Translations under genes and position numbers: made by a program
Source: an uncultured Lachnospiraceae bacterium
GTDB lineage: Bacteria > Bacillota > Clostridia > Lachnospirales > Lachnospiraceae
Assembly (NCBI GenBank): GCA_910577735.1
Contig: CAJTOO010000012.1
Span: 1 to 64,000, forward strand
DNA length: 64,000 nt
Direction: 5' to 3'
Part shown: piece by piece, positions 43,374 to 52,618 of the stretch
Numbering within the stretch: position 1 is the first letter of the stretch
Layout of the letters: every line of letters starts with the position of its first letter
The notes under the pieces: generated by a model
The model's input: the letters and a program-made list of their open reading frames with translations, nothing else
Told to the model about the DNA's origin: nothing
The model's database searches: none

Positions 43374-44231
43374 CTACTTGTCCGGCACAAGATCGATCAC
43401 AACCAGTTCACCCGGATTCAAAATCCGAAGCGGGATCGTATGACTTCCAAGCCCCCGGCTTAAAATCATTGTGCTTCTGCCATGCTCAAATCTGCCGCCG
43501 TCATACTTTGGAAACAACGTCAGACTCGGTGACAACACACCGCCAAGCACCGGCAGTCTCATGATACCGCCATGCACATGCCCGGACACCACAAGATCTG
43601 CGCCCCATTTCGCATATGTTTCAAAATATACAGGGTTATGGGCTATCAGCACTTGAAAAACATCTTCTTTCGGCTTGCCTAAAAGGTTATCAAGATACTC
43701 CGTTTCCATCTGCATCTTCCGGAAATGCTTGTAATAACGCCTGTCAATTTCTACGCCGCAGACATCCATATTCCACTTGGGCAGATATGTCCTCTGGTTG
43801 ATCAGCGGTTCTATGCCAGCTTCCTTAAGCCCTGCCATATACCCTGCATACATAGCAGGATACTGATCCGGATAAAGCCCTAAACGATACTCATGATTTC
43901 CCATACCATAATGGACCCTGTACTTTTTGGCAAGATTCTCCATCAGTCCAAGCGCCGGGCTGTAATCATGCCCTGCAGTAGCTGTCAACATATCTCCCGC
44001 CACCAGGATTTCATCAGGTGTAAGTTCATCAATCCGCCGAAGCAGTCTGCTGTTCCCACTGCCAAAAGATTTATTGTGTAAGTCCGACAAGAGCACCATC
44101 CTGCATGGTTTCGTGATCTTATCGGACTTGATCTCATAAGCAACCGTCACAAACCGATTACAGTCCAGAACAGTCACGGACAGACAGATAGCCGCCAACA
44201 ATATAATACCTATCAATACACCTTCCAACAT
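43374..44231 (-). CDS. Membrane-anchored metallophosphoesterase
   Basis: This encodes 285 residues. One N-terminal membrane helix (about 3-22) precedes a calcineurin-type domain with all metal motifs: LLSDLHN, VAGDML, GMGNHEY, IAHNP and SGHVHGG. It belongs to the YkuE-like family, whose members act on lipid or nucleotide substrates at the membrane. The substrate here is unknown. A promoter candidate lies at 44279-44308. Confidence 0.9.
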   Translation of the reverse strand: MLEGVLIGIILLAAICLSVTVLDCNRFVTVAYEIKSDKITKPCRMVLLSDLHNKSFGSGNSRLLRRIDELTPDEILVAGDMLTATAGHDYSPALGLMENLAKKYRVHYGMGNHEYRLGLYPDQYPAMYAGYMAGLKEAGIEPLINQRTYLPKWNMDVCGVEIDRRYYKHFRKMQMETEYLDNLLGKPKEDVFQVLIAHNPVYFETYAKWGADLVVSGHVHGGIMRLPVLGGVLSPSLTLFPKYDGGRFEHGRSTMILSRGLGSHTIPLRILNPGELVVIDLVPDK

Positions 44232-44278
44232 ACCCTATCTCCGTCCAAACTGCCATTTCATGACATTACAACTTATAA

Positions 44279-44308
44279 AGTATATCACAACCCCCGGACT
44301 CACCGCAA
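44279..44308 (-). promoter_or_regulatory. Predicted promoter of the metallophosphoesterase-scpA-scpB run
   Basis: TTGCGG, 18 bases, TATACT on the minus strand. Confidence 0.4.
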
Positions 44309-44376
44309 TCAGTGAACTTTTGTTCTGATTATACTGCATACTGCGCCTGCTTCTGTGCCAAAAACCGCTGTCTAGA

Positions 44377-45561
44377 TCACCGCTTCAACAGATATAAACC
44401 CCACACCTTTTTATAATAGTCCTTGTAATCTGCTTTATCCACACTATGCGCAGCCAGAATGGATACACTGCCGATGCGTGTTCCGTTTAATTTATAGACT
44501 GCCTCGCCGATGGCATCCCCCTCTGCAACCGGCGCTGTCACAATGCCCGGCAGGCTGATTTCTTTCTGAATCTCACTCAAATTACTTCCTGTCGTATCCA
44601 GATAATCAAAGGGTCCAGCATAGGCCAGATTAACTGTATCCTCAATTCCGCCCTCCACTCTCTGGGCCGGCAGGGCATCTTTATTTTCATCCGTATACAT
44701 CTGGCTCACGCTGTAGCCATAGCTCAGAAGCGCCATAGCGTCCTGAAACCGTGTCTTATTGTCCGGCGCCGCCATGACCACAGCAATCAATTCCATGTTA
44801 TCCTTATCTGCTGTGGCAGACAGACAATAGAGCGCCTTGGAAGTGGAACCGGTCTTTAACCCTGTAGTCCACTCATACTGCTTTAATAACTTATTTGTGC
44901 TGGAAAGCGTGAAAGTACTGGTCCCCTGTGCTGTTTTATGTTCAATATCCTCCATCCAGATCGTCGTGTAATCAAAAACCTCCGGATATTTCGTAATCAG
45001 TTCCCTGGACATAACAGCCACATCCTTAGCCGAAGTATAATGTTCATCAGAGTCCGTCAGACCACAGCAATCCTCAAAATGGGTATTCTGCATCCCAAGA
45101 CTCTCTGCCTTGGCATTCATAAGCTTGACAAACTCCGATTCACTCCCCGCTATGTATTCCGCTACCGCCACACTGGCATCATTGCCGCTGGCTACCGCGA
45201 TGCATTTGATCATAGTCTCTAAAGTCTGCGTCTCCCCCTCCTCCAGAAAAACCTGTGATCCGCCCATGGATTTCGCATAAGCGCTGGTAGTCACCTGGTC
45301 CTCCAGATGAATCCTGCCGTTCTTTAAATGTTCGAAGATAATAAGTAAAGTCATGATCTTCGTAATACTCGCCGGGCTCCGTCTTTTATCTGCATCCTGT
45401 TCACAGATGACCTGTCCTGTGGACGCCTCCATCACGATATAAGAAGGTGCAGATACCTCCGGCGCGGCATTGACCAATATGGTCATTTTTAAAAATATAG
45501 TATTTAAGACAATACACCCAAGTAAAAGCCCTACAATAATCCGCTTAACTTCTCTGCGCAA
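44377..45561 (-). CDS. D-alanyl-D-alanine carboxypeptidase, TTG start
   Basis: This encodes 394 residues. The start is TTG, eight bases after AGGAGT; there is no nearby ATG in frame before the signal peptide. A membrane-targeting segment (about 7-30) is followed by the peptidase domain with PASITKIM (SxxK), SGNDASVA (SxN) and LKTGSTSKA (KTG), then a PBP5-C-like domain. It is a paralogue of the 40615-41835 protein, not a fragment of it. Confidence 0.93.
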   Translation of the reverse strand: MRREVKRIIVGLLLGCIVLNTIFLKMTILVNAAPEVSAPSYIVMEASTGQVICEQDADKRRSPASITKIMTLLIIFEHLKNGRIHLEDQVTTSAYAKSMGGSQVFLEEGETQTLETMIKCIAVASGNDASVAVAEYIAGSESEFVKLMNAKAESLGMQNTHFEDCCGLTDSDEHYTSAKDVAVMSRELITKYPEVFDYTTIWMEDIEHKTAQGTSTFTLSSTNKLLKQYEWTTGLKTGSTSKALYCLSATADKDNMELIAVVMAAPDNKTRFQDAMALLSYGYSVSQMYTDENKDALPAQRVEGGIEDTVNLAYAGPFDYLDTTGSNLSEIQKEISLPGIVTAPVAEGDAIGEAVYKLNGTRIGSVSILAAHSVDKADYKDYYKKVWGLYLLKR

Positions 45562-45651
45562 ACTATGTCACTCCTACAGTTTCTTATTTACTATGTTTAT
45601 TATGTATTGGCATAAGATATGACCATGAAGTGATCTTGGGGGTGGGGCTTA

Positions 45652-45708
45652 TCTGCGATTAGCAGACTTGGCTCTGCGATTAGCAGACTTAAATCTGCAA
45701 TTAGCAGA
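45652..45708. repeat. Three tandem 21-bp hairpin repeats
   Basis: The unit TCTGC-gatta-GCAGA plus six bases occurs at 45652, 45673 and 45694 with a strict period of 21. Each copy can fold into a 5-pair hairpin. The third copy differs by one base in the loop (gatta to aatta). There are no unique spacers. Confidence 0.9.
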
Positions 45709-45731
45709 CTTGGAATGCTTCGCATTCCAAG
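45709..45731. repeat. Perfect 10-bp-arm hairpin
   Basis: CTTGGAATGC (45709-45718), loop TTC, GCATTCCAAG (45722-45731). It directly abuts the third tandem repeat. Confidence 0.9.
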
Positions 45732-45743
45732 TTCGCGTTGCTC

Positions 45744-45806
45744 GTCATAAGCCAGTCAGCACATGAGCTCATGCAAGCATGGTTCATGTGCTGACTGGCT
45801 TATGAC
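45744..45806. repeat. Perfect 23-bp-arm inverted repeat
   Basis: The arms are 45744-45766 and 45784-45806 and pair without a mismatch; they begin GTCATAAGCCAGTCAGC. The 17-base loop contains a further 5-pair stem, CATGC-aa-GCATG (45770-45781). The whole 63 bases therefore make one almost continuous hairpin. It is followed toward 45855 by the separate rpsU terminator. Confidence 0.92.
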
Positions 45807-45820
45807 TCTGCTTATCGCGC

Positions 45821-45855
45821 AAAAAAACAGACTCAAAGCTTGTTTGAGTCTGTTT
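45821..45855 (-). terminator. rpsU terminator
   Basis: AAACAGACTCAAA (45825-45837) and TTTGAGTCTGTTT (45843-45855) form a 13-pair stem with a 5-base loop, followed by seven T residues on the minus strand. Confidence 0.92.
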
Positions 45856-45863
45856 CCCATTTC

Positions 45864-46040
45864 TTAGTTGTATTTACGTTTTCTTGCCGCTTCGGATTTC
45901 TTCTTGCGTCTTACGCTGGGTTTCTCGTAATGCTCTCTCTTACGAATCTCCTGCTGAATACCGGCTTTCGCACAGCTTCTCTTAAAACGACGTAATGCAC
46001 TATCCAAAGTCTCGTTTTCTTTTACGATTACGTTTGACAT
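45864..46040 (-). CDS. rpsU: Ribosomal protein S21
   Basis: This encodes 58 residues from the ATG at 46040 (MSNVIVKENETLDSALRRFKR), with a basic C-terminus KKKSEAARKRKYN. The length is exactly typical for S21, a small-subunit protein near the anti-Shine-Dalgarno end of 16S rRNA. GGGAGG lies upstream, somewhat distant. It is monocistronic, with its own promoter and terminator. Confidence 0.97.
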   Translation of the reverse strand: MSNVIVKENETLDSALRRFKRSCAKAGIQQEIRKREHYEKPSVRRKKKSEAARKRKYN

Positions 46041-46108
46041 TCCCGCACCTGACCTCCCTTCAGTCCCCACAAGTATCTCGACTGACCGGGTTATTCATAC
46101 GCTAACGC

Positions 46109-46128
46109 GTTGTGTTCTCACACACAAC
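46109..46128. promoter_or_regulatory. GTTGTG/CACAAC inverted repeat in the rpsU leader
   Basis: The six-base arms are 46109-46114 and 46123-46128, just past the predicted start site. It could be an operator or a leader hairpin for feedback control; the sequence does not decide. Confidence 0.35.
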
Positions 46129-46132
46129 ATAA

Positions 46133-46160
46133 ATTATACCACATTTTGGGTGTCAGTCAA
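46133..46160 (-). promoter_or_regulatory. Predicted promoter of rpsU
   Basis: TTGACT, 16 bases, TATAAT on the minus strand. Confidence 0.65.
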
Positions 46161-46163
46161 CCA

Positions 46164-48494
46164 CTATTTAGAAATTAATGCCTTTTGTCTTTCGCGCCGG
46201 TCATATCCCCTATAGATGATAATGCTCAAGAGTACAGTCAATGATATGATTTCACATATCCTCCAGTACCACGGCTCCTGAAACCCGATTCTGATATTTC
46301 CCGAATATCCGGCCGGCACGGACACTGAAATACGATAAAAACTTCCGGGAGAAATCTGCAGTTGTTCTCCATTATCTGCCACAGCCCTGTAGCCTTTATA
46401 TAAAATCAACGGCACTTCTATCGGCTTGCTTTCATCACTCATATTATGCACACGAACCACAACTGATGCCTTTTCTCTATGCCATTCCTCCACATTTACA
46501 CTTGCCGGATCATAGACCAGTGCTTCCTGATACCCCGTCAAGTATTCTTTGATCGAAAACCCATCCGGATTTCCTACCGGGAGATATTCTCCAAATATCA
46601 CAGCGCAGGAATCCAGTCCGCCTTCCTGATAAATGTGCCACACATCCGCCTCATTCATCAGTCCGCTGATATAAGATACTGCCTGACCGACTGAAAGGAA
46701 CAGCAGGAGTCCTGCAAAAGCAATCTTCTTTTTCCGAGAAATCCAGTCCTTTTGCATGATAACACACAAAAGCCACAACAATAAAACAATAGCAATTGCC
46801 AGAAAACGCCACTGAAACTGGAGTCCGTGCACAGGAAACTTCAGTATCGGTATCTTACTCACCAACCATGTATATGGAAATGTACAGCGCGTCATAAAAA
46901 TGCATAAAACACTTAAAAAAACTGCCAGATACTCTTCTTTCCTGTCTTCTATGTGCTTTTCCTTCTGCCACAGACACATAAGAAACCAGCCGATTAATAT
47001 CAGCATAAGCGCATTGCCAACAGTATGCGGCATCCCCCCTGCAGCACCACGGGTGTCAATGCCCCCTGCCGCTCCCATCACTTCATATTCTGTCATAAAA
47101 AGCTGCACCAAAAATCCGCCCTTATCTTCCAGACGGTATGGAGCATACCGATTAAGACAATTAATCGCATAGGTTCCGCTCATCATATAATCCAGAAAAG
47201 GAAGCAAAAACCACAGGTTCACCAACAGAGTTGACACCAATGCCTTTAACAGTACGATAAATGTCTTTTTGCGTATCGTCTTCTTCCATAAAATAATAGC
47301 CGCCAGTATGATGAAAAACGCCGTCATCTCCGTCGATATCATATGGGAGAGAAAAACACCTGTACATCCAAACAGAATCGTAATCCAGCTTCTCTCGTGT
47401 TCCCGTGACTCTTCCGGAAGTTTGTAGACCTTCCATAATCCATACAGCACAAGAGGCATAAATGCCATCGCTGTGGTTTCTCCCACAGCCGCCCTCGCAT
47501 AGAGATCATACAGCCTGAATACATTTAACGTATATAGCGCAGCACATATCATCCCGTTACGTCTGTTACTCATTTTAGAAAAGCAATGATAGGATATTCC
47601 AGTCGTCAGCACATTAAGGATAAAAACATAACACTTATACGCTTCCAGAACCGATACCCCAAACATGCGAAGAACTGCCGGAATATACAAAAGCGCATCC
47701 CCATAAAATACGGAAACTGCATAACCGTGGTCATTCAGCCAGTTGTTCTGAATCTTTACCGGAAAAATGCCATTCTGCAATCCATCCTTAATTCCCTCAA
47801 TCCTCATCAGATGGAACTCCAGATCTTGAGCATTCCTGAACAGATAATTCACTGTGAGCGGCAAACTGCAAAGGCAGACAATCAGAAACAAATATTTACA
47901 CTGCTCTATTCTTTCAGAATCCGCAAAAATCTTGTCTTTCCAGATATAAAGCACCATGATAAAATCCAACACCATAAACAGAACCATTATCCTGAACACA
48001 AAATTACGTGTCCCAACCGCCGCTGTGGTAATTCTGATATTTCTGATCAACAGGTAATCCTGATCAGATGCGTCCCCTGCAAGGCGCCCCCGTATATGCA
48101 ACGGTCTGTCCGGATATTTCACCCTGAAATCACAGGCCACCTCCCCGGATTCTTTGATATGTATTCTGCCGCCGGCATCACTGTCAAAACCACCGTCAAC
48201 ATAGACAGCCTCCAGCCTGACCTGTCCGACATATTCGTACTGTGCCTCCAGGGTATAGATTCCTTTTGGCAAAATAAAATCCGGAGTTGCAATATACTGT
48301 GCCGCATAGGATTTATCTACATAGAATGCCTCCCCCTGACCAGAATCATCCACCAAATCGTCCTGCGTATAATTGATATCTATCTTCTCACGTCTGTCAT
48401 AAAAGAATCCGGCCGCTGCCAGAAACAGCAGTTCGGCCACAACAACACAACACCACACTTTCTTCTGCAAAACTATCTTTTGTAATGTACTCAT
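46164..48494 (-). CDS. Large polytopic membrane protein, PTPS-related/YfhO-like
   Basis: This encodes 776 residues. One N-terminal helix precedes an outer beta-rich segment (about 35-165), then ten or more membrane helices and a C-terminal outer domain ending in a last helix. The segment NAQDLEFHLMRIEGIKDGL, then GIFPVKIQNNWLNDHGYA and YGDALLYIPA, matches the '6-pyruvoyl-tetrahydropterin synthase-related' membrane family, which has a GT-C glycosyltransferase-like layout. A role in sugar transfer at the outer face is plausible but not shown. It lies 20 bases behind alaS. Confidence 0.75.
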   Translation of the reverse strand: MSTLQKIVLQKKVWCCVVVAELLFLAAAGFFYDRREKIDINYTQDDLVDDSGQGEAFYVDKSYAAQYIATPDFILPKGIYTLEAQYEYVGQVRLEAVYVDGGFDSDAGGRIHIKESGEVACDFRVKYPDRPLHIRGRLAGDASDQDYLLIRNIRITTAAVGTRNFVFRIMVLFMVLDFIMVLYIWKDKIFADSERIEQCKYLFLIVCLCSLPLTVNYLFRNAQDLEFHLMRIEGIKDGLQNGIFPVKIQNNWLNDHGYAVSVFYGDALLYIPAVLRMFGVSVLEAYKCYVFILNVLTTGISYHCFSKMSNRRNGMICAALYTLNVFRLYDLYARAAVGETTAMAFMPLVLYGLWKVYKLPEESREHERSWITILFGCTGVFLSHMISTEMTAFFIILAAIILWKKTIRKKTFIVLLKALVSTLLVNLWFLLPFLDYMMSGTYAINCLNRYAPYRLEDKGGFLVQLFMTEYEVMGAAGGIDTRGAAGGMPHTVGNALMLILIGWFLMCLWQKEKHIEDRKEEYLAVFLSVLCIFMTRCTFPYTWLVSKIPILKFPVHGLQFQWRFLAIAIVLLLWLLCVIMQKDWISRKKKIAFAGLLLFLSVGQAVSYISGLMNEADVWHIYQEGGLDSCAVIFGEYLPVGNPDGFSIKEYLTGYQEALVYDPASVNVEEWHREKASVVVRVHNMSDESKPIEVPLILYKGYRAVADNGEQLQISPGSFYRISVSVPAGYSGNIRIGFQEPWYWRICEIISLTVLLSIIIYRGYDRRERQKALISK

Positions 48495-48514
48495 ATCTGC
48501 TCACCTTTCCAACA

Positions 48515-51154
48515 CTACCGGATCTGTTCTGCAAGCACTTTTGCACTCTCTGCAATCGCATCATCGATGCCAGCTGGGTTCTTGCCGCCTGCCTGGGCCA
48601 TATTAGGCCGTCCACCGCCGCCACCGCCTACAAGCGCTGCGATTCCTTTGATCAGATTGCCTGCGTGAGCGCCTTTCGCCATCGCACCCTCTGTCACCAT
48701 GGCAATCAGATTCACCTTGCCTTCCTTTTCGGAAACCAGCACCACCACGCCGTCACCCAGCTTTTCCTTTAACTGATCGCCCAGTTCCCGCAAGCCGTTC
48801 ATATCCACACCGGCCACTTTAGAAGCCAGAAGCTTAACGCCCTTTACCTCCTGTACCTGGTCCATTACATCACCCAGAGCATCCTTGGCTGCTTTGCTCT
48901 TTAATGCTTCATTCTCACTCTGCAGAGCCTTCATCTCCGCCATCAGATGTTCGCAGCGCTCCACCAGGTTTGCCGGATTGGTCTTTAAAGTTCTTGCCGC
49001 CTCATGCAGCTGCTCTTCCAGATTCTGATAATAAGCCGTCACATTATTTCCGGTCACCGCCTCAATTCGACGCACGCCGGCTGCCACGCCGGACTCAGAC
49101 AATATCTTAAAGGAACCGATGCTTCCCGTGTTCTTCACATGAGTACCACCGCACAGCTCACTGGAAAAGGCGCCCATCTGTACCACCCGCACCGTATCGC
49201 CGTATTTCTCTCCGAACAATGCCATGGCGCCCGTTTTCTTGGCCTCCTCGATGGACATGATATTTGTCTCCACGGCCAGATTTTCGGCAATCTTCTCATT
49301 GACAATCTGTTCCACCTGTCTGATTTCATCCGCTGTCATCGCCGCCGGATGGGAGAAGTCAAACCGGGTCCTCTCGCCGTCCTGATAGGAACCTGCCTGC
49401 TCCACATGACCGCCCAGAACTTCCCGCAGCGCTTTCTGCAGTAAATGTGTGGCACTGTGATTCTTACAGGTATTGGTTCTTCTTGCAGTATCAACAGAAA
49501 GGGTAATCTTGTCACCCTTTTTGATCATACCCTTGGTTACTTTACCGATATGTCCTACTTTACCGCCTAAGAGTTTAATCGTATTCTCCACTTTAAATTC
49601 GCCATCAGCGGTAGTGATGACACCGATATCGCCTTCCTGTCCTCCCATGGTGGCATAGAATGTAGTCTGCTGCGCAATCACGGTACCCACCTGTCCGTCT
49701 GTCAGAGCGTCAACAATCTCTGTCTCTGTGGTAAGCACTGTCACCTGAGACTCACAGGTAAGCTTATCGTATCCAACAAACTCCGTGGTTATGGCCGGGT
49801 CGATTGACTCATATACGGTCACATCCGCACCCATGTAATTGGTCACTTTCCGAGCCTTTCTTGCCTTATCCTTCTGCTCCTGCATACAGGCCTTAAAGCC
49901 TTCTTCATCCACGGTAAGACCCTTTTCTTCCAGAATCTCCCTGGTCAAATCCAAGGGGAATCCATAGGTATCATAAAGCTTAAAAGCATCTGCGCCGGCA
50001 AGCTCTTTCTTCCCTGCTTTCGTAATCTGCTCTTCCATCTCACTTAATATGGTAAGCCCCTGGTCAATGGTTTTATTAAACTTTTCTTCTTCCTGATTCA
50101 GGGTGTTAACAATAAATTCCTTCTTTTCATCCAGTTCCGGATAGCCGTCTTTGGAACCCTCGATTACCGTACCAGAAAGCTCTGCCAGAAACATTCTCTG
50201 TACGCCCAGCTTTCTTCCCTGACGCGCAGCCCGGCGGATAATCCGGCGAAGCACATAGCCTCTGCCCTCATTGGAAGGCATGATGCCGTCAGAAATCATA
50301 AAAGTAGCTGAACGAATATGGTCTGTAATGATACGGATAGCCACATCCGTATCATAATCCTTCTTATATTCCACACCGGCAATCTCACATACCTTCGTGC
50401 GCAGTGCCAGGACAGTGTCCACATCGAAAATGGAATCTACATCCTGTACAGCAGAAGCCAGACGCTCCAGACCCATGCCTGTGTCGATATTTTTCTGCTG
50501 TAATTCTGTGTAATTTCCCTTGCCGTCATTATCAAACTGGGTGAACACGTTATTCCAGATTTCCATATAACGGTCACAATCACAGCCTACCGTACAATCC
50601 GGCTTACCGCAGCCGTATTTCTCACCCCGGTCATAATAAATCTCTGAACAAGGACCGCAGGGACCTGATCCATGCTCCCAGAAATTATCTTCCTTGCCAA
50701 ACCGGAAAATCCGTTCCGGGGCAATACCAATATCCTGATTCCAGATTTGGAAAGCTTCCTCGTCATTCTCATAAATAGATGGATAAAGCCTGTCTGCATC
50801 AAGTCCCACCACCTCAGTCAAAAACTCCCAGCTCCAGGCAATGGCCTCCTTCTTAAAGTAATCCCCAAAAGAGAAATTTCCCAGCATCTCAAAGAAGGTA
50901 CCATGCCTTGCCGTTTTACCAACATTCTCAAGATCACCTGTACGAATACATTTCTGGCAGGTGGTGACACGTTTTCTGGGCGGAATCTCCTGTCCTGTAA
51001 AGTATGGCTTTAAAGGAGCCATGCCGGAATTAATCAAAAGCAGGCTGTTGTCATTATGAGGCACCAGCGAAAAACTCTTCATCTTCAAATGTTCCTTACT
51101 CTCAAAAAACGCAAGAAACATTCTGCGCAGTTCATTTACACCATAAGGTTTCAT
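48515..51154 (-). CDS. alaS: Alanyl-tRNA synthetase
   Basis: This 879-residue cytosolic enzyme charges tRNA-Ala. Parts in order are the class II core (FTGQEIPPRKRVTTCQKCIRTGDLENVG, GPCGPCSEIYYDRG), the editing domain (NHSATHLLQKALREV, CGGTHVKNTG) and the glycine-rich C-Ala tail (GGGGGGRPNMAQAGG). The length is normal. It lies 24 bases behind glyS, and there is no room for a T-box leader between them. Confidence 0.97.
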   Translation of the reverse strand: MKPYGVNELRRMFLAFFESKEHLKMKSFSLVPHNDNSLLLINSGMAPLKPYFTGQEIPPRKRVTTCQKCIRTGDLENVGKTARHGTFFEMLGNFSFGDYFKKEAIAWSWEFLTEVVGLDADRLYPSIYENDEEAFQIWNQDIGIAPERIFRFGKEDNFWEHGSGPCGPCSEIYYDRGEKYGCGKPDCTVGCDCDRYMEIWNNVFTQFDNDGKGNYTELQQKNIDTGMGLERLASAVQDVDSIFDVDTVLALRTKVCEIAGVEYKKDYDTDVAIRIITDHIRSATFMISDGIMPSNEGRGYVLRRIIRRAARQGRKLGVQRMFLAELSGTVIEGSKDGYPELDEKKEFIVNTLNQEEEKFNKTIDQGLTILSEMEEQITKAGKKELAGADAFKLYDTYGFPLDLTREILEEKGLTVDEEGFKACMQEQKDKARKARKVTNYMGADVTVYESIDPAITTEFVGYDKLTCESQVTVLTTETEIVDALTDGQVGTVIAQQTTFYATMGGQEGDIGVITTADGEFKVENTIKLLGGKVGHIGKVTKGMIKKGDKITLSVDTARRTNTCKNHSATHLLQKALREVLGGHVEQAGSYQDGERTRFDFSHPAAMTADEIRQVEQIVNEKIAENLAVETNIMSIEEAKKTGAMALFGEKYGDTVRVVQMGAFSSELCGGTHVKNTGSIGSFKILSESGVAAGVRRIEAVTGNNVTAYYQNLEEQLHEAARTLKTNPANLVERCEHLMAEMKALQSENEALKSKAAKDALGDVMDQVQEVKGVKLLASKVAGVDMNGLRELGDQLKEKLGDGVVVLVSEKEGKVNLIAMVTEGAMAKGAHAGNLIKGIAALVGGGGGGRPNMAQAGGKNPAGIDDAIAESAKVLAEQIR

Positions 51155-51178
51155 CGTAGTTCCAAATCCTTTCTGTCA

Positions 51179-52567
51179 TTATAAAATAAATTTATCTGCA
51201 AAATAAGCATCCAGCTGATCGATGGCGATCCGTTCCTGTTCCATGGAATCACGGAATCTGACCGTCACACAGCCATCTGTCTCGGAATCAAAATCGTAGG
51301 TAACACAGAAAGGAGTGCCGATTTCATCCTGTCTGCGGTATCTCTTACCGATATTACCCCTGTCATCAAACTCACAGTTATACTTCTTGGACAACTGCGC
51401 GAAGATTTTCTCGGCTCCCTCATTCAACTTCTTGGAAAGAGGCAGCACGCCAATCTTTACAGGCGCCAGCGCCGGATGGAAATGCAGCACGGTACGCACA
51501 TCTCCCTCGCCAATCTCCTCCTCATCATAGGCGCCGCAAAGCACTGCTAAGAACAGTCTCTCCACACCCAACGAAGGCTCTATGACATAGGGAATATATT
51601 TCTCATTCTTACTGTCATCAAAGTATGACATATCCTCGCCGGATACTGTCTGATGCTGTGTCAGGTCATAATTGGTCCTGTCTGCAATGCCCCACAGTTC
51701 ACCCCAGCCAAAGGGGAACAGGAACTCAATATCCGTAGTAGCCTTGGAATAGAAAGAGAGTTCTTCCGGATCGTGGTCACGCACGCGCATTTCCTCTTCC
51801 TTCATACCCAGATTCTTTAAGAAATCTATACAATATTTCTTCCAGTACGCAAACCATTCCAGATCCGTATCCGGCTCACAGAAAAATTCCATCTCCATCT
51901 GCTCAAACTCACGCACACGGAATATAAAGTTGCCTGGTGTAATCTCGTTTCTGAAAGACTTACCCACCTGGCAGATCCCGAAAGGAATCTTCTTACGGGA
52001 TGTTCTCTGTACATTCTTAAAGTTCACAAAAATACCCTGTGCCGTCTCGGGACGCAGATACACAGTGTTCTTGGCGTCCTCTGTAACGCCCTGGAAGGTC
52101 TTGAACATCAGATTAAACTGTCTGATATCCGTAAAATTATGTTTGCCGCAGGTGGGACAGGGGATATTGTGTTCCTCAATAAAGTCCTTCATCTGCTGCT
52201 GGCTCCAGCCATCCACAGAACTGTCAAGCGTCATGCTCTGCTGGGCCACAAAATCCTCAATGATCTTATCCGCACGAAATCTCTCATGACACTCCCTGCA
52301 ATCCATGAGCGGATCGGAAAAACTGCCCAGATGACCGGAAGCAACCCAGGTCTGCGGGTTCATCAGAATCGCACAGTCAACGCCCACATTATAGGGACTC
52401 TCCATAACAAATTTCTGCCACCATGCCTTCTTGATATTATTCTTCAGTTCCACGCCCAGGTTACCAAAATCCCAGGTATTGGCCAGACCGCCGTAAATCT
52501 CAGAACCGGGATAAACAAATCCCCTCGCCTTCGATAATGCCACAATCTTCTCCATTGTCTTTTCCAT
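51179..52567 (-). CDS. glyS: Glycyl-tRNA synthetase (single-chain, class II)
   Basis: This 462-residue enzyme is the eukaryote/Gram-positive-like homodimeric type, not the alpha/beta heterotetramer. Visible motifs are FVYPGSEIYGGLANTWDFGNLGVELKNNIKKAWW, RPETAQGIFVNFKN, the zinc-like CRECHERF and CPTCGKH, and the motif 3 region EPSLGVERLFLAVL. GGAGGAA precedes the ATG. It is 51 bases behind a lipoprotein gene. Confidence 0.96.
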   Translation of the reverse strand: MEKTMEKIVALSKARGFVYPGSEIYGGLANTWDFGNLGVELKNNIKKAWWQKFVMESPYNVGVDCAILMNPQTWVASGHLGSFSDPLMDCRECHERFRADKIIEDFVAQQSMTLDSSVDGWSQQQMKDFIEEHNIPCPTCGKHNFTDIRQFNLMFKTFQGVTEDAKNTVYLRPETAQGIFVNFKNVQRTSRKKIPFGICQVGKSFRNEITPGNFIFRVREFEQMEMEFFCEPDTDLEWFAYWKKYCIDFLKNLGMKEEEMRVRDHDPEELSFYSKATTDIEFLFPFGWGELWGIADRTNYDLTQHQTVSGEDMSYFDDSKNEKYIPYVIEPSLGVERLFLAVLCGAYDEEEIGEGDVRTVLHFHPALAPVKIGVLPLSKKLNEGAEKIFAQLSKKYNCEFDDRGNIGKRYRRQDEIGTPFCVTYDFDSETDGCVTVRFRDSMEQERIAIDQLDAYFADKFIL

Positions 52568-52618
52568 ATGTATTCCTCCTCATTCTTTCCTGATATCACT
52601 ACATAGATTCCCATACAT

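Noticed and set aside
45652..45708. Tandem repeats as a CRISPR array
   Set aside because: The units are head-to-tail with a 21-bp period and no unique spacers; no cas gene is present.
47586..48485. A 299-codon plus-strand open frame opposite the large membrane protein
   Set aside because: Antisense shadow of a gene with clear membrane-protein composition; no ribosome binding site or motif.
48515..52618. T-box leaders for glyS and alaS
   Set aside because: The gaps before these genes are only 51 and 24 bases, too short for a T-box.
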